A stretch of 64,000 bases of DNA from Mantis religiosa (lineage: Eukaryota; Arthropoda; Insecta; Mantodea; Mantidae), in NCBI GenBank assembly GCA_030765055.1, contig CM060952.1:77979055-78043054 (forward strand), given 5' to 3'. Under the pieces are notes generated by a model that saw only the letters and a program-made list of their open reading frames with translations, did not search any database and was not told where the DNA came from. Within the stretch, counting starts at the first letter, position 1. The number at the start of each line of letters is the position of its first letter. A program made the translations under genes and the position numbers. This document shows positions 1 to 16,800 of the stretch, piece after piece.

Positions 1-2870
1 CCAGTACTAAATTAAATAGCAGTGTGAATAGCACATCTCCTTGTGTAAACCTCTTCTCCACAATAAACATACCTGATAAATCTGAGTCCATTTTAACTCT
101 TTATCCTATCAATTCCATAGTCATTCTTGTCAATCTCATCATTTTTAGTGGGATTCTGAACTCTCTCATCACCTGATAAATTTTATCTCTGTCCAGGCAA
201 TCATACGCCTGTTTAAAATCTATATACAGCTAATTAACCTGTCTGTCATATTCATAGACTTTTTTAGTATTTGGCGCAATAAAAATCTGGTCTAATCCAA
301 AACATTGTTTCCTAAATTCTGCTTGGTAATCGCCAAGTATCTTTTCCAACCATTGCTCCGGTCGTGTGGCAAGCATCTTGCCAAATACCTTGTAAATTCC
401 ATCAAGCAGCACAATCCCACAATAATTTCCACACTGCTTTTTCTCCTTTCTTATGTATTGTACAGATTATTTCCACTGCCCAGTCATTAGGCATTTCTTC
501 CTTTGTCCATATTTCATTAATTAATTCACAGTCTTCTCCAATTCTTCTCCTCCAGATCTCAGTAATTCCGACTATTCCGTCTTGTCCTTTGGCTTTACTG
601 TTCTTCAATGCTCTTATTGTCTTTCTGATTTCTACTATATCAGACTGTTCATATTCATATTTATTCATATTCATATTTATTCACCAGGAGATTCTTACAG
701 AATTTTGGGCTTCGTCAAAATAATATAAATAATTTAAATATATACAGTTGTAAAAATATTTAACTACACAGGATACATGATAATTCTATAAACATTCGTC
801 CTTTTAACAATTAGTGTGATATTAATAAAGGTTTGAAAGCTAATACACATCATCTTAAGTCTTAAAATCCACAGGGACGCAAGCCCAGGCATCCACATCA
901 TCTTCCTTGTTGTTTCGGCATGTAGTCTCAAACGTATGTAACAAGCAATTTACAAATTCGGATTAGTGTTATGTCATATAGCCTATGTCACATATACATT
1001 ACAGGTTTTTTATTTAGCATATATACAAATATTCATCTATATCATAGAAAGTTCTATACCTCGCCCTGTTCCTGTTCTTCCCTTTCCTCATTCCTGTTTC
1101 TCTCTTCTCTCTTCACTAAAACCTCTTCATTTCTGGTGAGTAACTCACTGATATGCTCTTGACACTTTCCAGCATTTTGTTTCTTTCCCCAATAAGGTTC
1201 TCATCCTTTTCCTAAAGAAAGACGCTTTTGGCTGGAATCCTGTTTTAATGTCTCTTTTTCTCTCATAGAAATTATTTACTTCATTTCTATCTTCAAATCT
1301 CTTTCTGGCAAAATGTCTTATTTTCAATCTACATTTCTTATCTGCATTTCCCTGTTTTTCTCTGTACTCCTCCACTGTTAACCTTGTTCTTCTTTGGAGC
1401 ATACATTTCCTGGCTTTATTTCTTTCTTAGATTAATGCCAAACACTCCCCATCAAACCATTCAGCTCTCTTTATGTCTGCTTTCTTCCCCAGGGTTTCTT
1501 GTGCAACTTCCTTAATAGTTTAATTAAATTTATTGGGAGTTGATTAATGACACTAAACAACACTTACTTTTAAATTTTTTCGGAACTAGTTTCAGAGGCC
1601 TTCGACTCTTGGTCGATGTCCGGCTGAAGATAGAGGGAAGGCCTCTGAAACTAGTTCCGGGAAAATTTAAAAGTAAGTGTTGTTTAGTGTCATTAATCGA
1701 CTCCCAATAAATTTAATTTATACAACAACACTGTTTTCAACACTTCCATGAAAGGATTCCTTAATAGTTGTTTTTAATATCTCACATTTTGTTTGGATTT
1801 CTTCTTTATCCCACTGTTCTCTATTGGTTACAAACATTTCAGTCATCTTCTTGTATTTCTCTCTTACTTCATTGTTTTTTAGTCGCTCAAAATTAACCTT
1901 GTCGGTACTTCTTTCCTTTTCCGTTCTTGCTGCATTTATTTTTGGTCTAACAAGCTGATGGTACAAATGGTGATCAGCACCTTTGCAGCTTCTTACATCC
2001 ATAACATCTGATGCGTGTATCCTGTCTCTTAGAACATGATCTATTTGATTCTTGGTGGTACCATCTGATGACATCCAGGTTCCTTTCTTTATATCTTTCT
2101 GTGTGTGCCAAGTACCTTTAACTATCATTTTCTTCTCACTGGCAAAGCCTATCAATCTCAGCCCGTTATCATTGTGGGTATCATGTAAACTCTCTTTTCC
2201 TATTATGTGTCTATATAACTATTCTCTACCAATTTTGGCATTTAGGTCTCCAATGATCATTTTAATCTCATGCCTTTGAACTTAATGTCTTCTTCTAGTT
2301 TATAGTAAAACTCACCCTTTACCTCTTCTTCTGTGTCTTCTGTAGGTGCATATATGCATAACACTTTAGGAGAACTTGGGCATCCATTTCGCTGAAAATA
2401 TCCTGTCATTAATTGCTGTGAAACCTAATACATTTTGCTTCAAAGACATTTGTGGCAGGAATCTTGTTCCATAACTACCAGTATTACCACCGCTATACAT
2501 CAGTATGTGATTCCCAGAGCCTAAAATTCCTTGTCCTTTCCACCCAATTTCTTATAGTGCTGCGAGCTTCACTCCATATTTTTTCATTTCATTCCTTAAT
2601 TTCTTCAACTTGCAAGGTTTCTTCAGTGCCCTTACATTCCAAGTTGCCATTATCAAAATTGTTTTCCCCCTCGTTAGCCGTTTTCCTCACCGGTTTGTCT
2701 TCAGAGTGTCTGAGAGAGTCAGAGATATCTGTAACAGAGTCCTTTTTATGGGGTAGAGGAGTTAACCCTATGCCCAACCCCTATCCTGGAGGACCAGATC
2801 CCATATTTATGTCCCCTGGGACTGGGTAGCCCAGTTATCACCTGGGCACCGGGTAATCTCTTTAGACAAT
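1..2870 (-). mobile_element. Decayed RTE-like non-LTR retrotransposon, runs off the left edge
   Basis: On the minus strand this reads as one broken non-LTR retrotransposon. Near 2650 it begins with an apurinic-endonuclease-like start (ATWNVRALKK). At 2155-1718 follows the later endonuclease part, with GTW, DGTTKNQIDHVL and DVRSCKGADHH. The region between endonuclease and reverse transcriptase is at 1402-1145. The reverse transcriptase start is at 674-402 (SKAKGQDGI, then EMPNDWAVEIICTIHKKGE) and continues at 412-1 with YKVFGKMLA, LGDYQAEFRKQ and a YIDFKQAYD-like segment. These motifs in this order are those of RTE-type elements with apurinic endonuclease. Several frameshifts and stops mean it is dead. 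It is split at 1520 by a 236-bp insertion with a 13-bp target duplication; the coding sense resumes exactly on the other side. The element continues left of base 1. Family assignment is from motif memory, not a search. Confidence 0.8.
1521..1756 (+). mobile_element. 236-bp foldback insertion with hammerhead-ribozyme-like core, 13-bp target duplication
   Basis: Arms at about 1522-1602 and 1639-1718 are inverted repeats of about 80 bp with only a few mismatches, around a loop of about 36 bp. TTCCTTAATAGTT flanks the insert at 1508-1520 and 1757-1769, and removing the insert restores the host RTE frame (TIKE joined to VAQETLG), so the insert borders are firm. On the + strand, CTGAAGA (1624-1630), a 5-bp hairpin AGAGG/CCTCT (1632-1636 with 1642-1646) and GAAAC (1647-1651) follow the hammerhead order. 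A matching stem III lies at 1582-1590 with 1650-1658. One extra T sits before stem II. Hammerheads and long variable target duplications are known in Penelope-like elements, so a short Penelope-like copy is my inference; a plain MITE is the alternative. Confidence 0.6.
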
Positions 2871-2931
2871 TTTTACGACAGGCTTTTCCTACCTTAGGGC
2901 TATTTTGTACACTTGGCCACCTCATGGGTGA

Positions 2932-3935
2932 ATATGTATATACCAGGTTTATTATATGTGACGTAAATGGCAGAACATAAAACTCCTAAATTAATCTACC
3001 TTTGTAGTAGTAGAGGATTGTCTCCTGATGTTTCTGTCCCGATTAATGTACAAAATAAGAACTAATATGTATATACCAGGTTTATTATCAGTGACGTAAC
3101 TGACGGACCATGATACTCCAGCTTAATGTATCTGTGTATTAGTAAAGGACTGTCCTGATGTTTCTGTCCTCATTAATGTACAAAATAAGAAGTAATATGT
3201 ATAAACCAGGGTTATTATATGGGATGTAGCTGACATACCCCGACAGTCCTAACTTAATATATCTGTGCATTAGTAAGGGACTGTCCTGGTGTTTCTGTCC
3301 TGATTAATGTAGAAAATAATAGGTATGTAATATGTATATACCAAGTTTATTATATATAATGTATATATAATATATAATGTAACTGAGATACCTCGATAGT
3401 CCTAACTTAATATATCTGTGTAGTAGTAGCAAAATGTCCTGATGTTTCTGTCCTGATTAATGTACAAAATAAGAAGTAATATGTATATACCAGGTTTATT
3501 ATATGTGACATAATTGACAGATCACAACACTTCTAACTTAATATATCTGTGTAGTAGTAGAGGACTGTCCCGATGTTTCTGTCCTGATTAATGTACAAAA
3601 TAAGAAGTAATATGTATATACCAGGGTTATTATATGTGACATAATTGACAGATCACAACACTTCTAACTTAATATATCTGTGTAGTAGTAGAGGACTGTC
3701 CCGATGTTTCTGTCCTGATTAATGTACAAAATAAGAAGTAATATGTATATACCAAGTTTATTATATGTTATGTAACTGGCAGTCTATCACACTCCTAAGT
3801 TAATGTATCTAAGTAGTAGTGAAGGATTCTGTATTTGCTTCTGTTCTGATTAATGTTTAGAATAAGAAGTAATACATATGTACCAAGTTTATTATAAGTG
3901 TCATAACTGACAGACCTTGATACTTCTATTGTCAG
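2932..3935 (+). repeat. Tandem satellite, about 8 copies of a 131-bp unit
   Basis: Units start near 2932, 3064, 3194, 3328, 3478, 3609, 3740 and 3871. Each begins AATATGTATATACCAGGTTT and ends with GTTTCTGTCCTGATTAATGT then ACAAAATAAGAAGT. Most units are 130-132 bp; the fourth is longer because of an internal TATATAATGTATA expansion. Copies 5 and 6 are nearly identical, which points to recent unequal exchange. The array ends about 55 bp before the first visible exon of gene A, so it lies in an intron or in the 5' flank of that gene. Confidence 0.85.
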
Positions 3936-3989
3936 CTTGTGTAGTTTATATGACAATGGAGAATAATGAATGGTTTTTAAAATCAACAG

Positions 3990-8609
<4,620 letters not shown>

Positions 8610-8634
8610 ACAAACAAATTTTGTACAAAAGTGT

Positions 8635-8640
8635 AATAAA
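8635..8640 (+). promoter_or_regulatory. Polyadenylation signal of gene A
   Basis: AATAAA 26 bp after the stop codon, repeated in overlap as AATAAATAAAAC. The distance is normal for a short insect 3' UTR. Confidence 0.7.
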
Positions 8641-8659
8641 TAAAACAAAATTCTATGTA

Positions 8660-9250
8660 TATCAATACACATTATTTATAGTTTTGCTTTCTTCTCTTTA
8701 TGTTTGTGCAATTGACTTTAAACTGACTTTATGATGAGCTGCAGAGGACTGGATAAAAATGGAATAAGTAACTCCCGCCAAAGAACCCCTATACGCTTAT
8801 AAAACAACGTGATTGTGAATTATTTAAAATGAAACAATGTTGGGTGCATGCAATAGATGATTAACCTAAATGACTAACCCTATCAAATCTATGAAGTTTT
8901 GTGTAAGTCTTCTGCTACTCTACTGTATGGGCCCCAAGTATTTTGTTTATATTATTTTTTTTCTAAAATCATACTTAGTTGTTAAAAGTTCACAGTGACA
9001 AATTCTCAAGACAATCTCAATGGGGCTAAGAGAAGTTATTTTATAGTTTTAGTTCGTTTTAAAAACAACTTTCAAATGTTTATTGTGTTACGTCGCATAT
9101 GCTTTTGCGCTATTTCCCATTTTCAAATAGTATACAGCATTAGTGAATGTCTGCCACTTAGGAATTAGGTATAAATCACCCCACTCCACCGTTTTGTTAT
9201 TTGTCAGCTCTGATGACGTCAGCAGCCGAATAAAAATCACGGCATTTGTT
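8660..9250. other. Spacer after gene A, nothing recognised
   Basis: AT-rich non-coding sequence. No exon, tRNA or repeat family that I can identify. Confidence 0.5.
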
Positions 9251-9254
9251 TTTA

Positions 9255-9495
9255 TTTTCATTTTAATTTTCGTCCTTCAACACTAAGTCATATCGGACGA
9301 TGGACGAAATGGATGAAATGATGTTCAAAGAGCCCAGGGTCCTTAAAGCCTAGACTTAGCAAACATTCGTCTTTCAGGATAAGGGAAAACCCCGGAAAAA
9401 ACCTTATCCAGGTAATCCCTGATAGAGATTCCAACTCGGGACCTCTTGAACATGGAGCAGACAAGGCCTTTGCTCCATTACCACTGCCACTTACC
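9255..9495 (-). mobile_element. SINE family 4 copy, minus strand
   Basis: The left part, CGTCCTTCAACACTAAGTCATATCGGACGATGG, is shared with 18330-18440 and 37900-37948. The right part carries a tRNA-like B box on the minus strand (complement of GATTCCAACTCGGGACCTC), shared with 25835-25925. The AAAACCCCGGAAAAAACCTT middle is also found, inverted, at 13375-13510. The tail is an ACAA-type repeat in other copies. Confidence 0.7.
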
Positions 9496-9689
9496 TAGAA
9501 GAATGTTCCATTTAGGGGAATCGAGAGACTTCGGTTACAGAAACTCTGGAACATTTCTTTTGTGACTGGAGCATATAAAAGAGAGCGCAGTAGTCCAGCA
9601 TGCTTTTAAAATTGAGTTATTTTTTATGGACGTTCTTGAAATGTCGTAGTTCTCAGCGTCCCCTACTGAATTGGGCGTGATATGACAGT

Positions 9690-9775
9690 TAATTTTGCTC
9701 AGAGGTCTCTTTTTCAAACTTGAGGTTCTTTTATGTGGTGTAAATGTACGACAGAAACTTGAGAATGTACAAACA
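9690..9775 (-). mobile_element. SINE family 3, partial copy
   Basis: TTTGCTCAGAGGTCTCTTTTTCAAACTTGAGGTTCTTTTATGTGGTGTAAATGTACGAC matches the tail end of the family 3 copies at 63740 and 49440. The tRNA-like head is absent, so it is truncated. From here to 10200 the sequence is AT-rich with nothing recognised. Confidence 0.5.
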
Positions 9776-10202
9776 GTTGTTAATCTACAGAATATAACAA
9801 ATGTAGCCGATGTTTCGTTCCAAACAATAAAGAAAAAGAGTGCAATATTTGCCATAATATTTAAATGAAGCAATATTATTGTAGCAGACAGCACCTAAGT
9901 GAATATTAAATATTCTGAGAGCTCTTTATAAATAATTAAGCTTTGGCCAAAACATTTCTTCTAAAAGAAAACTTGAAAATTTATGGAACTGTTACACAGT
10001 AAGTTTATTCTATGTCATGACTGATATTCCAATCTTTTTGAATGGCCAAGTGACAGTAAGACGTTCATTATCTTACCGTTTAACAAACGAATGAGTACTT
10101 AAAATAAAACCAATAACGAATATTTCGGAAATGTGTGCTTTAACGAAATACTGAATTTATTATAGAGTTCGGTACATGATCTTTTTGCAATTATATTCTT
10201 CA

Positions 10203-10222
10203 GACCCACACACACCCACACA

Positions 10223-10271
<49 letters not shown>

Positions 10272-10281
10272 ACACATACAC
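10203..10281 (+). repeat. (AC)n microsatellite
   Basis: ACACACCC units grading into a pure AC run and ending ACACATACAC. The following stretch to 10890 is AT-rich and holds no recognised gene. Confidence 0.97.
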
Positions 10282-10887
10282 AGAGATATCACCTTTCTAT
10301 AACTTTTTATTCAACGAGTCTAAAAACGTAATAAAGTAAAAACATTCAGTTTTGTGTTACGAAAGCTTTAAAAATCTGTCCCTCTGGAGTTAAGAATGTG
10401 GTGATGTAATAACATGAGGTAAAACAATGCATCATTGCGAAATGCTGAGTATTTAATGGTCGAGAACAAACGACTGTTTGATAAGAAAAGCATAACGAAT
10501 ACCTGAGAAATGGTGTCAATTACGTAAAGCGATATGCGATTTTACAGTCATCGAACATTCCAGATTCAATTTCATTAGCCTTGGCTCTTTGTCTTCAGTG
10601 CTATAAAATCTTACGACATTCAGCAATAAAGCACTTTGGAAGTAAAACTTCGAATATATCTTTACCCATTATAAAATAAATATTGTATTTCGTAATGAAG
10701 CAGAAGTTCTTTTACATGTCATGGAGTTGTCGGTGCTAAGCAACTAAAGTACCAGAGCGGGAATGAACCTGCAACCTTAGGGTTAGCAGATGAGCAATAA
10801 CCAGAACAATAAATAGAGAAACTAAAATCTCTTTAAGCAATAGTTAAGGTCACTATGTGATGGCTTCGACATTCTATTCTGTTCGCA

Positions 10888-10893
<6 letters not shown>

Positions 10894-10975
<82 letters not shown>
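10894..10975 (+). repeat. (AG)n microsatellite
   Basis: About 80 bp of uninterrupted AG repeats, ending GAGATAAATG. Confidence 0.97.
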
Positions 10976-10978
<3 letters not shown>

Positions 10979-11044
10979 ATGTCTGATGTATTCAAATAAA
11001 TTTCTCTACACACTCTTGAAAAATATATTTAAAAACGTTTGTTC

Positions 11045-13155
11045 TATTGTTCTTCAGAAAGTTACTGAAAAACTTAAAGAACAGAAAGAGCAGACAGAAT
11101 AGAGTAAGTTTCGACTAGGAACCCATGACACCGACAGTACCAATGATACTTTGTTAAGCAGTAATGCGCTTTACTATGCACAGGGTTCCGTGTAATGGGT
11201 TACAGAAATTGTTTAAATACACAACATATTGAATAGAGACATTACGCCGTCGAATAAAGCTTTAGCGCACTCGCCCGAATACCAGGGGCACTACTAATAT
11301 TTTGGGTCTAATAATTAAAAAAGAACGTAATTTCTGATTGAAAACTGCTTTATTGTTTTTCAAAATTATCTCCTTTATGATCAATACACTTTTACATCCG
11401 TTTGAACCATTTGTCAAAGCATTTATTGCAGTCTTTTTCAGACACCCCCAAAACATAGTTTTTGAGGTATCAACGACTTCTTCTGCCGACGAAAATTGTT
11501 GTCCGCGCAATTTATTCTTGATATTCGGGAAGAAAAAGAAGTCATTGGTTGCCAAATCAAGACTGTATGGCAGATGATCCTCAATTCGATTTTTTGAGTT
11601 CTCAAATACTCTGTTGTTAGACAAGATGTGTGTGCACTCGCATTGTCTTGATGAAGAACAATTCTGCGGTTCTTGTTGGTTTTCCTTACTTCAGCGAATA
11701 CTTCCGGCAAAGAAATGCTTGTGTAGCATTCGGCATTGACCGTCACATGGCCAGTTTTGCAGAAATAGTAGGCGAACTTTGCTTCGAAGTGCTTCGAGTG
11801 CGAACAACTTTTGTTGGATTTGCTTCATTTTGAAACACCCCTACAAGACGACTGCTGTTCACGTTCCGGCTCATTGCATAGACCATGATTCGTGATCTGT
11901 TACAACTTTATATACGCCTTTTGAGGCACCGCAGTTGCACTTCTTGAGTATTTTTGTACACCAATCGACACGAGCATCCTTTAGAGATTGCGTTAAATTA
12001 TGTTGGATTCAGCGAGAGCAAACCTTTTTCACGGCTAAATAACCAGGCAATATTTTATATGTGCTGGTGGAACTAATACCTAGGGTTTGCCTTAATCGCT
12101 CAATATGTCACATGACAATCTTGCATTATTAGTTTTTGCACAGCATCAATGTTTTCCGGCACAACTGATTTTGGACAACCTCATTGAGCGTATGGCGACC
12201 ACGGATAAATTCCTCACACCAGCGTTTTACAGTGGTGAAGGATGGGGCTTCGTCGCAAGATGTGGAAGTTAGTTGATCAATGCACCTTTGTTTTGATAAT
12301 CCACGTCGAAAGTTGTAATAAATCTTTGCACGAACATTTTCACGAGTTAACTGCATATTTTTGTTGAGACACAATTTTCAATTAATGTAAACAAAACAAA
12401 TGACGCTCTATTGACGAAATTCTGAAGTATATTATGGTCAACAATGTCAAAATTTCCATTGGAAACGTTAGATGGCACCTACAACATTCAGAGTTGCCAA
12501 GGCTCAAAATATAGTGTCCCTTGTACCCGAGACATGAGTTCCCTAGATGCTACAACTATTCTGGATACTAGTGTTTCTGGATCGTGCACTGGTGTCTGAT
12601 ACACCACAATTTTCATATACCTCCAAAAGAAATAATCAAGTGGCGTTAAGTTCAGGGAACGGGTTGGCCCTGCGAGTGGTCCTCCTCTTCTGATGCAAGT
12701 TCAGGATATTTGCGATCTTGGAAGTGCCGCACGTTGACATCAAAATGTGGTGGTGCTCCATCCAGTTGCATCCATGCTTGCTGGCTTAACGCCCCTTGAT
12801 TATTTTTGGGGGGCATATTAAAGTTGTGATGTATCAGACACCAGTGGACAATGCAGAAACACTAGCAGCCAGAATAGTTATAGCATCTGGCGAACTTTTG
12901 TACATGCCCGGGATAATCCAGTGAGTGCGCCAAAGCTTTATTCGACGGTGCAATGTCTCCATTCAATGTGTTGGCGTGATTGAACATCTTCAGTAACCTA
13001 TTACACTGAACCCTGAGCATAATAACCTGTATTATGCTTAACATAATGTCATTGGTACTAACTCGGGATAGTGTTCCTCGGTTCTAGTCGAAAGTTTATC
13101 TATTCTGTATACTTTTTATGTTTCTTAAGTTTTTCAGTAACCTTTTGAAGCACTC
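11045..13155 (+). mobile_element. Tc/mariner-type transposon with about 230-bp inverted ends, split by a mariner
   Basis: The left arm (about 11050-11278) and right arm (about 12915-13150) are long diverged inverted repeats. Compare AACTTAAAGAACAGAAAG and GTCGAATAAAGCTTTAGCGC on the left with their reversed partners GTTTCTTAAGTTTTTCAG and GCGCCAAAGCTTTATTCGAC on the right. On the + strand 12760-12990 encodes a transposase C-terminus: PLDYFLWG-like, YQTPVDNAETLAARIV, PGII, then VRQSFIRRCN, with one stop. The right arm includes the end of this transposase, so the left arm is an inverted second copy of the element's 3' end, not a simple short TIR. A second, unrelated mariner sits at 11282-12523. 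Non-functional. Confidence 0.65.
11282..12523 (-). mobile_element. Near full-length mariner, inactive, nested
   Basis: Flanked by TA at 11280-11281 and 12524-12525. The ends CCAGGGGCACTACTAATATTTTG and the complement of CAAAATATAGTGTCCCTTG are imperfect terminal inverted repeats. On the minus strand 12374-12129 encodes the helix-turn-helix part (RAKIYYNFRRGLSKQRCID, APSFTTVKRWCEEFIRGRHTL). At 11746-11438 and 11624-11262 follow LHQDNASAH and PYSLDLATNDFFFFPNIKNKLRG, which contain the second and third catalytic Asp regions (HQDNA; SxDLAxxDFFFFP). Total length of 1,242 bp fits a complete mariner. Stops and frameshifts disable it. Confidence 0.85.
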
Positions 13156-13374
13156 TGTATACTTCATTTTAGTCGTGGCAAAATTATGATATTATGTATT
13201 ACGTTGTAGATGCAATTGGTTGTCAATCTCACATTTCGACCAATTCCTTAAAACACTTGACTACTACTTAAAGTCTACTGTATTACTTTGTATCTACAAA
13301 AAATTAGCAACAAGAAATTGTGCGCTTCTCTGTAGTGTGGGGGTAGTACGACTGCTTTATGTTCAAGTGATCCC

Positions 13375-13510
13375 GAATTTCGGGCAAGGCGAGTTACCTG
13401 GATAAGGTTTGCTTTTTGCTGCGGTTTTCCCTTATCCTGAAAGATATATGTCGAATAACTAAGCCCTAAGCTCATTTCAACTTCATTTCATCGTCCGATA
13501 TGACTTGGTT
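13375..13510 (+). mobile_element. SINE family 4 copy, plus strand, partial
   Basis: GAGTTACCTGGATAAGGTTT, GCTGCGGTTTTCCCTTATCCTGAAAG and TCATCGTCCGATATGACTTGG are the reverse of modules in the 9255-9495 copy. The tRNA-like head is shortened. Confidence 0.6.
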
Positions 13511-13734
13511 GGAAGACGTTAATTTAAAAAATGTATAAGATAACGTTTATCTTATCATGAAGTAAATGCAGAAATAAGAATAATTTGTTGAACGATAGAT
13601 AGAGGAGGTCGTGTGAGTGCAATACATCAGGTCTTGAATTTACTATATATATGCATATATATTACATGTAAAACTGAACATTCCCCTCACTTGATCCATA
13701 AAGTGTTCTTCATCAGGGAATCCCAAGTGATCGT

Positions 13735-13845
13735 TATATAAGTATGCTCTTGTGCAGGACAATGATAGATTACTGTTATCGATCACCTTGAGATAGATAA
13801 TCATGGCTTTATAATAAGCTGGGTCAACATTAACACAGTAGCACC
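13735..13845 (+). promoter_or_regulatory. Putative promoter of gene B (TATA box, GATA sites)
   Basis: TATATAAG at 13735-13742 lies about 105 bp before the start codon. A second weaker TTATAATAAG is at 13809-13818. Between 13762 and 13803 are several GATA-type motifs (TGATAGATT, TTATCGAT, AGATAGATAATC). GATA factors drive many insect midgut protease genes, which would suit a digestive role. The function here is inference. Confidence 0.4.
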
Positions 13846-16800
13846 ATGCACGATCACAGGGTCATCTTGTCGTTGATCGTCCTTACGGCCGCCCTGGTCA
13901 ATGGTAAGTTGCGAGTGCTTCAAGGGTGAACCAGGAAAACACCTATTTATAATTTTGGAGATAACAATATTTAAAACTATAGTTTCAGTAAGTCATATTG
14001 GAAGTACATGTCTGATGAAAAACACAATTTTTTTAAGGAAATGATTTTAAATGACTTTAGACTGTTTTTGTTACCTTGCATTTTTCTCATTTTCTCTGCC
14101 ACGTACTAATTCTAAAGTTGATTTTAAACTTCCCGATCAGCAAGACATACAGAACTTTAAATATGGCACAGAATTGGATGATAATGCAATTTTAACTCCA
14201 TTTAAAAAGCTTCTTACATACCAAACTATCCTTTATATTGAAACTTTTATTTTATAAAAGCTACTTCAAGGATTTTGATTAAAATGTGATTAAGATATTT
14301 TCATGAAAAATAAAATGTTTATCTTAAGTATTTGGGAAATAGTTCTCAAATTCTTTAAAAATTCAAGTACAGCTTCAGAATTGTACGAAAAACAGATGGA
14401 CATATTTCTGCATTTAATTATTTAAACAAAATATTTTAAGATATTAATATAGGATGATTTCAATACTGACTAAAAGGTATCAAACGATCTCTTCTAGCCT
14501 GATACAGATATATACCCCAAACAGATTCAAAATGAAAATGTATGACTGTGAATTTTCTATAGCTATGAAAATACTGAAAATATTTCAAAATAAGAAACGT
14601 ATGATAGTAAGGAGTAGTACACAACAGTTGATAGTGACTTATTTATTATCTATTATATGCACCCAATTTTTTGTTTTAAATCAAGTATTTTCATAGTTGT
14701 TAAAATGTTAGGACCTCTAACTTTCAGAACAATCTGTACGGGACTAAGAGAAATTACTTTATAGATTGCAGTTTGTTTTAAAACATTGTCTATTACAAAA
14801 ACATTTACAAATTGTATTTAAATATGAAACTTTTTGTCTATATTCTGTTTATTTTTCATTCAGTTCTAAACTATGTATAACGTTTTAAAGGACTGGAGAG
14901 CTATTTCCAGAATATTCAAAATATATATCAAACTCTCTTAACAATATCTTAAACTATGTTATTTTAATTAAAATCGTTAGAGGCTCTTTTGAGAAAATAA
15001 AAATTTCATACTTTTCTTCATATAAAGGGTAGTTTGGGACGTGGGATTTTTTTATAATCGAGTTATCATTGGCGCTCTGAGCCACGTTTTACGTTTATAG
15101 TCTCTAATTCATCCAATAGTTAATTTAAAACGATTGCTAAATTTTTACCGACAGCAAAGTGACTTAATGAAAACATTTACAACTACAGCAGATGGACATT
15201 CATTTGTTTGATTTTATCACTGAACCGTAACTAGAAGTGGAGTGGAGGTCCAACATAGCTTGTGTAGGAAACAATATTATTAACTGGAGAAAAGTGTATA
15301 CTTAAATTCGCTCAGTGATATCAAAATATATCTAATATGTTGTAATTAACTATCAATACGGTTTAGATAATTTTATATCTTCGCATTTCTTATTACTGAA
15401 GGTTCTTAGGTTTATATTTTGTGCTGGATAAGGAGCAAAGGGAGTCATTACCGAATCATTGTCTCGAATTTGTCCCAAAAGAGTTACTAGACTATAGTTC
15501 AGGCTATGAATGAATGAATGCAACATTACATACGCTTGTATGTCTAAAAGAAGACTGTAATACAATGGGGGAAGTACTCATGTAACATGCATTGTTTACT
15601 GAGTTGTGAATGAAGGTTATTTAGCTAATGCAATACCCTGACTTGGTGACACTCTCGGTCGATACATTTACCTACTTTGGTGACCAAAATCTGTGAATGC
15701 AGTAGAAACTAATCGAAATTAATACGTAAGTTAATATGGTACATGGAAATATTTGTTCTTTCCTTCCATCTGTTAGCATTGTTTTGCAAGTCACGACCGT
15801 GCCTTACAACTAATTTGCATAAATATTTGGCTTTACAATCGGATATTGAGTAAAACGAGTAAAATGTGGAACTATTTTGCAGTAGAGAGTAGACTTTTTA
15901 TGTTTGTAAATATACATAAATATATTTTTGTGTGATGATAAGCCACGCAATGCAACAAACTTAAAGTAGAAAGTTATATTTAAACACAGATTACAGCTTA
16001 GAGAATCTCTGTTGAGAAAGTAATGTACCAGTCAGAGCATAACGCCACTACATCTGAAAATGATGTGCAAAATGTAAAACTACTATAAGGACATAATTTA
16101 GTAAACAAGCTATCGTTTTTATACCACTTTATAAAGCGAATATCGAATTAAGAGATATCGTTTCATCACTAGAAAATAATATGACTCCGTTCCTAGTGGT
16201 ACCATTCCATACTCCGTTAGTGTTTTGCTTCAAGCTCGTAATGGTGGAATCAACTGTCAGTACTTGTCAAAAATCATCAACTTCATTTTGAAACCTCTGA
16301 AGAAGGTTTTGGTTGACATTCTTTGGTGGATAAACGTGGAAGACATATATTTTCATAAGCGAAGGTTTCAGTAAGATTTCACTGTACTATGTCCTACCGA
16401 CAATGTATTCTCATCGTTATGCTCCGTGGAGACACTTCGAGGGTGACCGCCTTTGAAATGGTTCACCCATACCATATTCACTACGCACATCTCCAGACTG
16501 AAGAACAGATTTGTCCTCTTTAATAAGGAACTCAATCACAATATGCTGTCGAAACCAAACATTGATATCCGTCATTTTGTAGTCATCCAATATATGCTTA
16601 TGAGCTCACATGACAAGATGTGACCTTAAAGTCTGTAGATTACTAACATGCAGCATTGTTTGTTATAATGTTGTAATATGAACTTGAACAAAGTGTTGGT
16701 CACAACTCTGAGTATTTACAATGCTGTTATTTGTGTGCAGGACATGCCGGGGTGAGGTTCGTTGCAGCTCCACCAGAGGGTAGGATAGTTAATGGGACAG

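Noticed and set aside
2932..3935. CRISPR-like array
   Set aside because: The repeats are contiguous 131-bp tandem units without unique spacers, in an animal genome. The same applies to the 84-bp array at 22016-22960.
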